Source of the DNA: a bacterium
Lineage (GTDB): Bacteria > Patescibacteriota > Patescibacteriia > Patescibacteriales > XYC2-FULL-47-12
Assembly (NCBI GenBank): GCA_030698385.1
Contig: JAUYLZ010000018.1
Span: 1 to 42,743 of the forward strand
Length of the DNA stretch: 42,743 nt
Direction: 5' to 3'
In this document: positions 16,827 through 24,136 of the stretch, piece after piece
How the letters are laid out: each line of letters opens with the position of its first letter
Position numbering within the stretch: position 1 is the first letter of the stretch
Translations under genes and position numbers: made by a program
Notes under the pieces: model-generated
What the model saw: only the letters and a program-made list of their open reading frames with translations
What the model was told of the DNA's origin: nothing
Databases searched by the model: none

Positions 16827-17421
16827 CTTTTTTTTGCTTAAGAGCTTGAATGGCGCGATGCAGAGTTACCCGGATGGCGCCTTTATTTTTATTTAAAACT
16901 GCGGCTATCTCGCTAATTGATAGTTCGTTGATATAATGAAGGACGATTATTTCCTGATACTCGCTTTTTAGTTGCTTTAGTTTTTCTTCAATTTCACCAA
17001 ACTGTTGCCGGTCGGCTATTTGATCGCTTAGACTTGTGTCTTGCGCGATTTCCGCTACAGAGTCCAAATCAGTCGTCCGTCTCAGGCTGTTGCGGCGGTA
17101 AAAATCTATAACTGTGTTTCTGGCTGTCGCGTAGATGAGCGCTTGCAGTGAATCTCTCACTTTTATGTTTCCTTGCAATGTCTGCTGCCAAATTTTTAGG
17201 AATGTCTGCGAGGTCAGATCTTCAGCCACGGCAGTATTATCAACCTTGAAATATATGAAGCGATATATCTTTTCAATATAACTGTCATATATTTGCGCGA
17301 AAGCATCTTTATCTTTCAGTTTTAATTTTGCAATTAGCAATTTTTCTTTGAAATTACTCTTCATATAATTAGACGCATGAGTCTGATAATTGTTACAGTT
17401 TGATTCAATATTTAGCTTCAT
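16819..17421 (-). CDS. ECF sigma-70 factor (unit 1)
   Basis: A 200-residue ECF sigma factor. Region 2 is at about residues 35-105 (FAQIYDSYIEKIYRFIYFKV, AEDLTSQTFLKIW, ARNTVIDFYRR) and region 4 at about 140-195 (LKSEYQEIIVLHYINELSIS, then AVLNKNKGAIRVTLHRAIQAL). The start is uncertain: Met20 (17364) is as good as Met1 because neither has a Shine-Dalgarno site, and the family usually starts about 15 residues before region 2. It is translationally coupled to its membrane partner. The upstream DNA contains TTTAGCTA-like repeats, which could be its own target sites. Confidence 0.9.
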   Translation of the reverse strand: MKLNIESNCNNYQTHASNYMKSNFKEKLLIAKLKLKDKDAFAQIYDSYIEKIYRFIYFKVDNTAVAEDLTSQTFLKIWQQTLQGNIKVRDSLQALIYATARNTVIDFYRRNSLRRTTDLDSVAEIAQDTSLSDQIADRQQFGEIEEKLKQLKSEYQEIIVLHYINELSISEIAAVLNKNKGAIRVTLHRAIQALKQKKDE

Positions 17422-17640
17422 AATACAATATTTTTTTAAAAAACGCTAGCTAAAATATTGTTTATATCAGTTAAAATACTTTAATATTAGCTAAATTATG
17501 TCTTAAATAATTAATATCTAAAAAATGTGTCTATCTGGTATTTAATAAAGAACTATAGCAAATTTTAGTAAAAAAGTCAAGAAAAACTATTAATTACCAA
17601 TTTTTAGTATATTCATATTTAATTAGTTTGTTTTGATTAA

Positions 17641-17669
17641 CCCCGCAGTCCCGAGACTTCGGGACGGGG
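17641..17669. repeat. GC-rich palindrome (GTCCCGA family)
   Basis: GTCCCGA (17648-17654) and TCGGGAC (17659-17665) around a 4-nt loop, with outer CCCC and GGGG arms. Similar small GC palindromes occur between genes at 29286-29301 and 35807-35823. It lies in the 469-bp gene-free stretch 17422-17890, whose remainder holds the sigma promoter side (AT-rich) and the operators at 17753-17869. Confidence 0.8.
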
Positions 17670-17752
17670 CGAAACTGGCGGTTATTAGCGTATTGAAAAA
17701 AAAATGATTGTGTGCAATACTAAAGGTGAAATAAATAAAAAATTGAGTTTAA

Positions 17753-17869
17753 GTCCAGAAAGTCCTGGACATAAGTGCCTATACTATCATTTAGAAATTA
17801 AGAAGTAAAGTCCAAACAGCTCTGGACTTTAAAATTTATTTAAAGACTTCTGTCCAGAGTACTCTGGAC
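17753..17869 (+). promoter_or_regulatory. Three copies of a palindromic operator GTCCAG-N6-CTGGAC
   Basis: Site 1 is 17753-17770, site 2 is 17810-17827 (first half GTCCAA), site 3 is 17852-17869 and is a perfect 18-bp palindrome with AGTACT in the centre. Sites 2 and 3 are extended by A/T flanks. A possible -10, TATACT, lies at 17780-17785 between sites 1 and 2. The last site ends 21 bp before the helix-turn-helix gene, which makes autoregulation the simplest idea. Confidence 0.88.
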
Positions 17870-17890
17870 TTTACTGCTAACACCATAAGT

Positions 17891-18277
17891 ATGGCAGAGA
17901 AAAAAATCCCTAAAGAGACAACGCCCAACCTTAACACCTCTCTAACAACAAATCCAAAATTAAATGAGGCTGGCGAACCAAGACTAGAATCTAAGGGAGC
18001 TGTTAAAAATACACATTCAGAAAAACTCTGGATATCTGTATCTCAGGCGGCCAAACTCTTTGGTGTTGACCAAAAGACTATTAGAAGGGCTATCAAAAAC
18101 AAACAAGTTGCCTATGTCGTGGAAAACGAGCGCTACAACCTTGAATTCGGTTCGCTATTGCAATGGGCGCATCAATCCAAAAAACTGGAAAATAAACTCA
18201 ACATTGAGGGCGTAGGAAAATTTGTCCAAAAATGGAAAGATGAATACAAAATTAGCAACTCCCCGTATAACTTCTAA
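17891..18277 (+). CDS. Small helix-turn-helix protein (excisionase/MerR-like fold)
   Basis: A 128-residue protein. The first 45 residues are hydrophilic and disordered-looking. The DNA-binding part follows at about 48-90: LWISVSQAAKLFGVDQKTIR, then RAIKNKQVAYVVENERYNLE, the order of a winged helix-turn-helix in which the wing follows the recognition helix. The rest is helical and charged (LENKLNIEGVGKFVQKWKDE). It stands alone between a terminator and three operator copies, so it is likely a regulator, possibly of itself and of the surface proteins that follow. It is not an integrase-linked excisionase, as no integrase is near. Confidence 0.72.
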   Translation: MAEKKIPKETTPNLNTSLTTNPKLNEAGEPRLESKGAVKNTHSEKLWISVSQAAKLFGVDQKTIRRAIKNKQVAYVVENERYNLEFGSLLQWAHQSKKLENKLNIEGVGKFVQKWKDEYKISNSPYNF

Positions 18278-18326
18278 AATAAAAAATATTAAGTAAACCG
18301 CTTTATTTTATTACTGAAAATTATAT

Positions 18327-18357
18327 AAAGTTATCAACAGATAACTTTATTTTTTTG
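18327..18357 (+). terminator. Terminator after the helix-turn-helix gene
   Basis: AAAGTTATC (18327-18335) and GATAACTTT (18340-18348) with a 4-nt loop, followed by a run of seven T. Confidence 0.85.
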
Positions 18358-18365
18358 TTAAAAAA

Positions 18366-18374
18366 TGGTATAAT
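18366..18374 (+). promoter_or_regulatory. Extended -10 promoter of the 18438 gene
   Basis: TGG directly before TATAAT (18369-18374) forms an extended -10. No clear -35 is present, which an extended -10 can tolerate. Confidence 0.65.
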
Positions 18375-18437
18375 AAAATTGGTCATTTAATAAAGGTCGA
18401 ATTTTTGACTCTTAACTCAAAAAATAATTATAAAATT

Positions 18438-18992
18438 ATGTCTAAATTAAGTAATTCAAAGATGGTGTTTCAAGTTATCATCGCAACTTTTGCCACTCTA
18501 TTGATAACCGCCGGTGTGGTAGTCGCGGCCACCACTATCAGCAACTCTGTCACGGTGGGAGCTGATTTAACGGTTGACACTGATACGCTGTATGTTGATT
18601 CTACCAACGATCGGACCGGCATCGGCACTTCCACAATTTATTCTACGTTAGCTATAAATGCCACCGATGGCGAGAGCGCGGTCATGGTTGCCTCCTCTAC
18701 CAGTTCCAGCGCCGTTGAGGAGTGGCTGGAAATTAACTCGGCCGGTGATCTAAAAGTTGATACTGACACATTATTCGTTGACCGTTCTGCCGATAAAGTT
18801 GGATTGAGTTCAAGTACGCCATGGGGAACGCTATCAGTCGGAACAAGTAATGCAACCAGCACTATTTCTGCCGGTTACTTTTGTATGGCGGCGCAAGATG
18901 AGGCGGGAAACTTAATATATATTACTTTGAACATTGCTAACGTGGCAGACTCAAACCAAGTATTTGCGACCTCTACCACTAGTTGTTTCTAA
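18438..18992 (+). CDS. Secreted or anchored surface protein with GIGT-type beta repeats
   Basis: A 184-residue protein if the ATG at 18438 is used; an in-frame TTG at 18405 would add 11 unlikely residues. A hydrophobic N-terminal segment (about residues 9-32, VFQVIIATFATLLITAGVVV) is a signal peptide or anchor. The mature part has two imperfect repeats: LTVDTDTLYVDSTNDRTGIG with TSTIYSTLAI, and LKVDTDTLFVDRSADKVGLS with SSTPWGTLSV. Such repeats are typical of phage-tail-like or pilin-like fibre proteins and are frequent in CPR genomes. The C-terminus has two Cys residues (YFCMAAQD and TTSCF) that could pair. Function beyond surface structure is unknown. Confidence 0.72.
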   Translation: MSKLSNSKMVFQVIIATFATLLITAGVVVAATTISNSVTVGADLTVDTDTLYVDSTNDRTGIGTSTIYSTLAINATDGESAVMVASSTSSSAVEEWLEINSAGDLKVDTDTLFVDRSADKVGLSSSTPWGTLSVGTSNATSTISAGYFCMAAQDEAGNLIYITLNIANVADSNQVFATSTTSCF

Positions 18993-19040
18993 ACGGTAAA
19001 ATACTCATAATATCCTCTTAATTTATTTTTCCACAGATAT

Positions 19041-20240
19041 ATGAAGAAAAAAATTGTCATAATAATATTGAGTATTTTTCTTATTGCTCCTCTAACCGCG
19101 GTACGCGCGGCTGATGTTACCTTTAGCACCGACACGGTTTTAAGCTTCTCCTCTCCGGTGAGCACAACTGTTGTCGCTCTGGCCGGCGGCAACTTGGATC
19201 AAATCGTTGTCAACTCAACCGCCGGAACCATTGCGATTACCATTTCGGCGGGACAAGCGCTGACCTTGCGCTCCATGGATAAATATACGTTAACTCCCGG
19301 CACCAATAGCGATATCGGAATAAACGCCAGTTGCCAAGACGCCTATCATGAGGTTATTTTAACACCGCAATCAACCGCTTCCAGCGATACCTTAACAATC
19401 ACCTTAGGGAGCGCTTCCTGTAGCGCCAATGCGGGTGGAAGCGCCAACCCGCCGGGCGGAGGCGGTTCAAGCGGCAGTTCATCATCAGGCAGTCAGACTA
19501 CCACAACCACCCAAACTACTACTGAGACCGAAACCGCTGAAACCACTACTGAAGAAACCACACAGACTGCCGAAACTACTACCACTACCACTGAATCAGC
19601 TACTCAAACCGCGACTGTCGGCGAACCGGCCCGCGACGCCAAAGGGAACGTTACGCTGAACCAAATGAACGCTGATGCGTTGAATGTCGCCTCCGGCGAT
19701 GTCAGCCAGCTGACGGCCGCGTTAGGCGTCGCCCGCGATACCGCCAAAGAAACGGAGTATAGCGCCAGCATTGTCGCCAAAATAACTAAAGATTCCGGTG
19801 TGACCGCTCAAGTGCGAAATACCATTAATAACTTCGTTACCTACGGCACGCCAGCTACCAAAATGCTGGGCGCCGGCGAACGCGGCGGCGTAGTGAACAG
19901 CTACCGAGCCGCTTTTGGCAAACTGCCGGCCACAACCGAGGAATGGAATGATGTGGTAAAAATCGCCAACGGCCGCTGGCCGAGTTCTGCTAGCGCAACC
20001 GCTGAGGCCAGAGCAAAAACTTCCTTCAAAACTATTTACCTGCGGGAGGCAAACATGAGCAACGCGAACGACAACGCCGCCGTGACAGTCATGGCCTACG
20101 GTCTACGCCCGGCGAATAGAAACCTGGATAGTGAAAAAACCGCGATTAAAACGTTTAAAGCGATTTTTGGCTACAACCCAACATCAGCAACTAACTGGGA
20201 CGCTGTTCGCGCTATCGCCTACTCTGGCGCAACGAGATAA
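19041..20240 (+). CDS. Secreted Thr/Ser-rich surface protein
   Basis: A 399-residue exported protein with a signal peptide (residues 1-24, MKKKIVIIILSIFLIAPL, cut near VRAAD). Residues about 25-130 are beta-rich. Residues about 130-195 are a low-complexity Gly/Ser then Thr/Glu linker. The C-terminal 180 residues hold two similar helical modules: ATKMLGAGERGGVVNSYRAAFGKLP cut here to its core VNSYRAAFGKLP with EEWNDVVKIANGRWP, and TAIKTFKAIFGYNP with NWDAVRAIAYSGATR. The module contains a Phe-Gly-Pro/Trp-Asp pattern that I associate with CPR surface proteins without a known role. It follows the 18438 gene by 48 bp and may share its transcript. Confidence 0.75.
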   Translation: MKKKIVIIILSIFLIAPLTAVRAADVTFSTDTVLSFSSPVSTTVVALAGGNLDQIVVNSTAGTIAITISAGQALTLRSMDKYTLTPGTNSDIGINASCQDAYHEVILTPQSTASSDTLTITLGSASCSANAGGSANPPGGGGSSGSSSSGSQTTTTTQTTTETETAETTTEETTQTAETTTTTTESATQTATVGEPARDAKGNVTLNQMNADALNVASGDVSQLTAALGVARDTAKETEYSASIVAKITKDSGVTAQVRNTINNFVTYGTPATKMLGAGERGGVVNSYRAAFGKLPATTEEWNDVVKIANGRWPSSASATAEARAKTSFKTIYLREANMSNANDNAAVTVMAYGLRPANRNLDSEKTAIKTFKAIFGYNPTSATNWDAVRAIAYSGATR

Positions 20241-20262
20241 ATTAAGCAGTAAGATTAAATAA

Positions 20263-20294
20263 AAAATACTCCTTACTAACGGAGTATTTTTTTT
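20263..20294. terminator. Bidirectional terminator between surface gene and yqeY
   Basis: AATACTCC (20265-20272) and GGAGTATT (20281-20288) with an 8-nt loop, with A-run before and T-run after. The genes on both sides converge on it. Confidence 0.9.
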
Positions 20295-20308
20295 AATATC
20301 GATAAAAA

Positions 20309-20758
20309 TTACTTCGCCAATACTTCTTTCAAAACCTCACTCACTACTCCCCCATCAGCCTGTCCTTTCAGTTCGGTCATTACCGCTCCCATGGCCCGGC
20401 CAAAATCAGCTGGCGTGAAGTTGTTTTCCGAGACTATTTTTTTGATAACTGCCGTCACCTGTTCGCGCGCCATCATCTCCGGCAAATATTCTTCCAGAAC
20501 TTCCAATTCGGCTTTTTCTTTGGACGCCAAGTCCGCTCGATTGCCAGCTGTGTAGGCTTCAATTGAATCTTTGCGGCGTTTTACCATCATTTTGAGTATG
20601 ACAGCCAAGGCTTCGCTATTAACCTCGCCACTGCTTTCAGGCGCCTTTTCTTTGACCAAAATCTCCGCCTTGATGTCGGATAAAACCGACTTCCGCAACT
20701 CATTTCTTTCTTTGAACGCTTTGGTAAAATCGTCAAGGATTTGTTGTTTTGTTGTCAT
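20309..20758 (-). CDS. yqeY: YqeY/GatB-tail domain protein
   Basis: A 149-residue YqeY family protein that covers the whole domain: an N-terminal helical part with RNELRKSVLSDIKAEI, then MVKRRKDSIEAYTAGNRADL, then EVLEEYLPEMM, and the small C-terminal helical domain (FGRAMGAVMTELKGQADGGV). The family is related to the tail of the GatB amidotransferase subunit and is thought to interact with tRNA, but the exact role is not established. Its length and the absence of a catalytic part are normal. It converges with the surface gene on the other side of the terminator. Confidence 0.93.
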   Translation of the reverse strand: MTTKQQILDDFTKAFKERNELRKSVLSDIKAEILVKEKAPESSGEVNSEALAVILKMMVKRRKDSIEAYTAGNRADLASKEKAELEVLEEYLPEMMAREQVTAVIKKIVSENNFTPADFGRAMGAVMTELKGQADGGVVSEVLKEVLAK

Positions 20759-20813
20759 ATATAATAGTTAGCTAGTTAATTTTTAAAATAAAAAATTTCT
20801 CACTTCTTACTTC

Positions 20814-22157
20814 TCACTTCCTCTTCACGCATTTCTCATACAAGTTCAGCAAACGTCCTTGCGGGTCGTACTTTTGTTTCAGTTTATCATAAACCGGTTT
20901 ATTGTAAATCTGCCAAAAAATCTCCTCATCATAATAGGAATCGGAGTAAAGCGACTTTCGACCGCGCAATTCCTGAACTTTTTTTTCTATTAATCTATTG
21001 TAATAACCGTCTTCTTTGTCGGTCGGAATTGAATCCCAAAAACCAAAATTGACATAGAGAATCTCCGAATTCATTGGATAAAGACTAAAAACGGCCTTTT
21101 TGTCATAAACCTGAATCGGGCAGACCCAGACCGGCTTGATGCCAATTTCTGAATGAAAAAAACTGATAAAATCCGAGCAATGCTGAATTGGAATTTCAAT
21201 ATCCTGAATGATTGCCTCTCTTTGGCTTTTGGAAAAACTTAAACGCTCCTGAATGCCGTATTTATGGCTTAGCCGCCGCAATTTCATATAAAATTTTGAC
21301 GATAAATTCCTCTTGCCCCAAAATAAACGCAAAATTTTGTTCTCAAGCCCAAAGTGCCGCGAGCACCAGAACCAATCCGTGTCCCAGCGCCAGATGTAAT
21401 CTGAGGTTGTTAAATAATCATCTTTTTTATCTTTAATTGAATGGTAATAGATGTTTAGGTATTTATAATCAGCTACTGCCGGCGCGCTGTCGGTAAAGCT
21501 GGCCAAATTGATGTACATTTCTTTTTCGCCAAAAATTACCCCATCGATAAAATCATGTCTTTTTTCCGCGCAAAATTTGGCCAAATCTTGATAATATTTT
21601 TCCGTATTATTATAGAATAAATGCTTAATTTTTAGATACTTTTTTACCGGAATCAATTTTACCCGACAGCGCAGCGCGTAGCCCAGCGTGCCGTATGAAT
21701 TGGCAAATCCGAAAAATAGATCGCTGTTTTCGTTATCCGGCGCGCAAATGACCACCTCCCCGCTGCTTAATAAAATTTCCAATTCGGTGATGGTTTCGTG
21801 CGCCAAGCCATATTTAAACGAAGTCGCCTCAATGCCAATGCCGGCAGCCGCGCCGCCAATCGTAATAGACTTGAGTTCCGGCACCACGGCCGGCATCAGG
21901 CCATGTTTTAACGTTTCTAAAACTAAATCTTCATAAGTAGTCATTCCTTCCACGTCAGCAGTTAGTTTTTCCGCATCTATAGAAATAACCTTATTAAACG
22001 CGCGGACATCAATGCGGGCGGTATTTTCGCCCTGCTGACGGAAACGAAAGAGATTGGTAGTGGATTTCTGCAGGGCTATTGGCTCTCCGTCTTGCCTAGA
22101 CTGCAAATTTTCTATTAAAATCTTTTTTTTCTCTTCAAATTGTTGTGATCTAATCAT
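20814..22157 (-). CDS. FAD-linked oxidoreductase of the DHCR24/TmsA type
   Basis: A 447-residue protein with an N-terminal FAD-binding PCMH domain: VISIDAEKLTADVEGMTTYE, VPELKSITIGGAAAGIGIEA, and a family-typical stretch SFKYGLAHETITELEILL. The C-terminal half is the substrate-cap domain. The nearest known relatives are plant/animal sterol reductases (DHCR24) and bacterial reductases that act with a methyltransferase to make 10-methyl fatty acids (TmsA/BfaA). The gene is 2 bp downstream of a cyclopropane-synthase-like methyltransferase, exactly the pairing of those systems. I infer that it reduces a methylene group on membrane lipid acyl chains. Sterol metabolism is unlikely in this kind of cell. 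Confidence 0.75.
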   Translation of the reverse strand: MIRSQQFEEKKKILIENLQSRQDGEPIALQKSTTNLFRFRQQGENTARIDVRAFNKVISIDAEKLTADVEGMTTYEDLVLETLKHGLMPAVVPELKSITIGGAAAGIGIEATSFKYGLAHETITELEILLSSGEVVICAPDNENSDLFFGFANSYGTLGYALRCRVKLIPVKKYLKIKHLFYNNTEKYYQDLAKFCAEKRHDFIDGVIFGEKEMYINLASFTDSAPAVADYKYLNIYYHSIKDKKDDYLTTSDYIWRWDTDWFWCSRHFGLENKILRLFWGKRNLSSKFYMKLRRLSHKYGIQERLSFSKSQREAIIQDIEIPIQHCSDFISFFHSEIGIKPVWVCPIQVYDKKAVFSLYPMNSEILYVNFGFWDSIPTDKEDGYYNRLIEKKVQELRGRKSLYSDSYYDEEIFWQIYNKPVYDKLKQKYDPQGRLLNLYEKCVKRK

Positions 22158-22159
22158 AA

Positions 22160-23272
22160 TTATCTTACTGACTCATAACCGCCGCTGATGCCATCCTTTG
22201 ACATTACCACCTGCCAGAGCTGTATATGCCGAGCGCGAAAACCGCCGGCGAGGGACTTTAAATAATACTCCCACATTTTATAAAATTTTTCACCAAACTG
22301 ATCTTTGTGCTTGCTCCAGTTTTTGTCAAAATTTTCATACCAGGCCATCAGCGTCTTGTCATAATCAGGCCCGAAGTTATGCCAGTCTTCCATCACAAAC
22401 AATCCTTCCATAGCCTCGCCGAGTTGGCTGATAGACGGCAACATGCCGCCGGGAAAAATATATTTATCAAACCACGGATCACAAATGGTAGTTGAAATAT
22501 TGGTAGCGATTGAATGAAGCAGAAATAGACCGTGCGGTTTCAGCGAACGATGAGCGACCTCCATCAAACCGCGGTAATTCTTGTAGCCAACATGCTCAGC
22601 CACGCCAATCGCCGCCACTTTGTCAAATTCGCCAACCGCCTCACGGTAATCCGCGTGTATAAATGTTGCCGGCAGACCCTGGCAGTTTTCGCGCGCGTAC
22701 TTTACCTGTTCGGCGGAGATATTGTAAGCTATCACCTCACAGCCGTAATTTTCGACGGCAAATTTGGCAAAACCGCCCCAGCCGCAGCCAAGTTCAAGCA
22801 CGCGATCGCCTTTTTTAAGCTTTAATTTTTTGCATGACAAATCAAGTTTATTTTTTTGCGCTTCTTCCAAGTTTTTCGCGTTTTTCCAATAGGCGCAAGT
22901 ATACTGCAGGCGGCTATCCAGCATATCTTTATAAAACTCGTTGCTTAAGTCATAGTGCTGTTCAGCCACTTGCTTTGAACGCGACTTGGACTGCCGGTTG
23001 GTAATCAGAGCTTTTAACTTGTTTATATATTGACTTGCGGATGATAAATTCCTGCCCGCGCCCGTACTCATTATTTTGAAAAAAAACTCATCAAGCCGCT
23101 TCGCCTCCCACCAGCCATCCATATAGGATTCACCCAGCCCCAGCGACCCATTCAAAATTAAACGCTGATAGAATTTATCGTTTTTGACTTGCATATCCCA
23201 TGGCTTGTCACCATTGATAATAACTCCATGGTCTAAAGTAATTTTTTTTACCTTTTCTTCAAAAGATATCAT
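22160..23272 (-). CDS. cfa: Cyclopropane-fatty-acyl-phospholipid synthase-like methyltransferase
   Basis: A 370-residue class I SAM-dependent methyltransferase of the CFA family. The N-terminal lipid-binding part contains SLGLGESYMDGWWEAKRLDE (about 43-62). The signature AEQHYDLSNEFYKDML (about 103-118) and the motif QYTCAYW (about 123-129) are family hallmarks. The SAM site is VLELGCGWGG (about 158-167), followed by VIAYNISAEQV and the catalytic segment IGVAEHVGYKNY. It methylates double bonds of phospholipid acyl chains, giving a cyclopropane or, with a partner reductase, a 10-methyl branch. The coupled FAD oxidoreductase points to the second product. Upstream is an AT-rich spacer shared divergently with rpmB. 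Confidence 0.9.
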   Translation of the reverse strand: MISFEEKVKKITLDHGVIINGDKPWDMQVKNDKFYQRLILNGSLGLGESYMDGWWEAKRLDEFFFKIMSTGAGRNLSSASQYINKLKALITNRQSKSRSKQVAEQHYDLSNEFYKDMLDSRLQYTCAYWKNAKNLEEAQKNKLDLSCKKLKLKKGDRVLELGCGWGGFAKFAVENYGCEVIAYNISAEQVKYARENCQGLPATFIHADYREAVGEFDKVAAIGVAEHVGYKNYRGLMEVAHRSLKPHGLFLLHSIATNISTTICDPWFDKYIFPGGMLPSISQLGEAMEGLFVMEDWHNFGPDYDKTLMAWYENFDKNWSKHKDQFGEKFYKMWEYYLKSLAGGFRARHIQLWQVVMSKDGISGGYESVR

Positions 23273-23325
23273 ATTTTATATTATTTATGAATTATTAACG
23301 TAAATACCCAAATTTTTCAAAACTC

Positions 23326-23354
23326 TTTACAAATTATAAAAATTCATCTATACT
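23326..23354 (+). promoter_or_regulatory. rpmB promoter
   Basis: TTTACA (23326-23331), 17-bp spacer, TATACT (23349-23354), followed by a leader of about 29 nt to the rpmB ATG. Confidence 0.8.
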
Positions 23355-23389
23355 ATTGAGGAATGAAATTATAAATAAACATTAACACT

Positions 23390-23626
23390 ATGCCTAAAGT
23401 ATGCCAAATAACCGGAAAAAAAGCAAAGATTGGCAATAAACGCAGCCATTCCAATATCGCGACTAAGCGCAGTTTTAGCGTAAATTTACAAAAAAAACGA
23501 TTGCTTAACCCGGCCACTGGAAAAACCATGAGAGTCACTCTTTCCACAAACGCCATACGAACGCTGAAAAAATGGGACAAAGCGGGAAAAAAGTATAATC
23601 TCGTACAGCTAATTGCGGCTAAATAA
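23390..23626 (+). CDS. rpmB: 50S ribosomal protein L28
   Basis: A 78-residue L28, recognisable over its full length: MPKVCQITGKKAKIGNKRSH at the start, then RSFSVNLQKKRL, MRVTLSTNAIRTL and a Lys-rich C-terminus. The length and the basic character are typical. L28 is a late-assembling protein of the large subunit. The gene is monocistronic, between its own promoter and a terminator. There is no Shine-Dalgarno site in front of the ATG, as for many genes in this window. Confidence 0.97.
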   Translation: MPKVCQITGKKAKIGNKRSHSNIATKRSFSVNLQKKRLLNPATGKTMRVTLSTNAIRTLKKWDKAGKKYNLVQLIAAK

Positions 23627-23640
23627 GACTATTTCAGATA

Positions 23641-23674
23641 AAAAAACACTTCTTTAACTCTGAAGTGTTTTTTT
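23641..23674. terminator. Bidirectional terminator after rpmB
   Basis: AAAAAACACTTC and GAAGTGTTTTTT with a 9-nt loop. It lies between the converging rpmB and DksA-like genes. Confidence 0.9.
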
Positions 23675-23692
23675 GATAATAAAAATTACCAA

Positions 23693-24019
23693 TTACTGAT
23701 TAATCGGCGCTACTTCCTCCGCCCACGGCTCTTCTTCCAGCCGTTCCCGAGTTATCTCCTTGCCACTAGTGATATCAACGCCGTAAGCGCCATTTTTTAT
23801 TCTTAATAAAGCATTTTCAATTTTTTCCAAAACATTACGATACGCAGACAAAGTTGACTCTTCAATAATGTCTTCAGCCGCGTCGTAGGCCAAATCGTCA
23901 AAATCAGGATTATCCGCTGACTTTTCCGGCTTGGTCAAATCGGAAATTTTCTGCTCAATAATTACTTTTTCCTCCTCTAATTTTGTCTTCATTTTGGCAA
24001 TGAATTCTTTATCCAGCAT
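23693..24019 (-). CDS. DksA/TraR-like protein lacking the zinc-finger cysteines
   Basis: A 108-residue protein with the DksA layout: an N-terminal coiled coil (FIAKMKTKLEEEKVIIEQKI), an acidic coil tip with FDDLAYDAAEDI, the second helix of the coil (LEKIENALLRIKNGAYGVD) and a C-terminal globular end (SGKEITRERLEEEPWAEEVA). In zinc-binding DksA the last part reads YGxCxxCG and later CxxC; here these cysteines are replaced (YGVDITSG, EEVAPIN), so zinc cannot be bound. Cys-poor DksA paralogues are known elsewhere and still bind RNA polymerase. It likely reaches through the polymerase secondary channel to adjust initiation. Confidence 0.85.
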   Translation of the reverse strand: MLDKEFIAKMKTKLEEEKVIIEQKISDLTKPEKSADNPDFDDLAYDAAEDIIEESTLSAYRNVLEKIENALLRIKNGAYGVDITSGKEITRERLEEEPWAEEVAPINQ

Positions 24020-24090
24020 AGGTATTTTTAATAATAATAGTTAATTCTATTATAACATAATTATAAAAATTTAAAATTTTTGTCAATAAA

Positions 24091-24124
24091 AAAACCGGAC
24101 TAGCGGGAAGTCCGGTCTTTTTTT
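24091..24124. terminator. Terminator after the secreted repeat protein
   Basis: ACCGGACT (24094-24101) and AGTCCGGT (24109-24116) with A-run and T-run on either side. It is active on the minus strand after the gene ending at 24137. Confidence 0.88.
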
Positions 24125-24136
24125 ATTTTATCAGTC

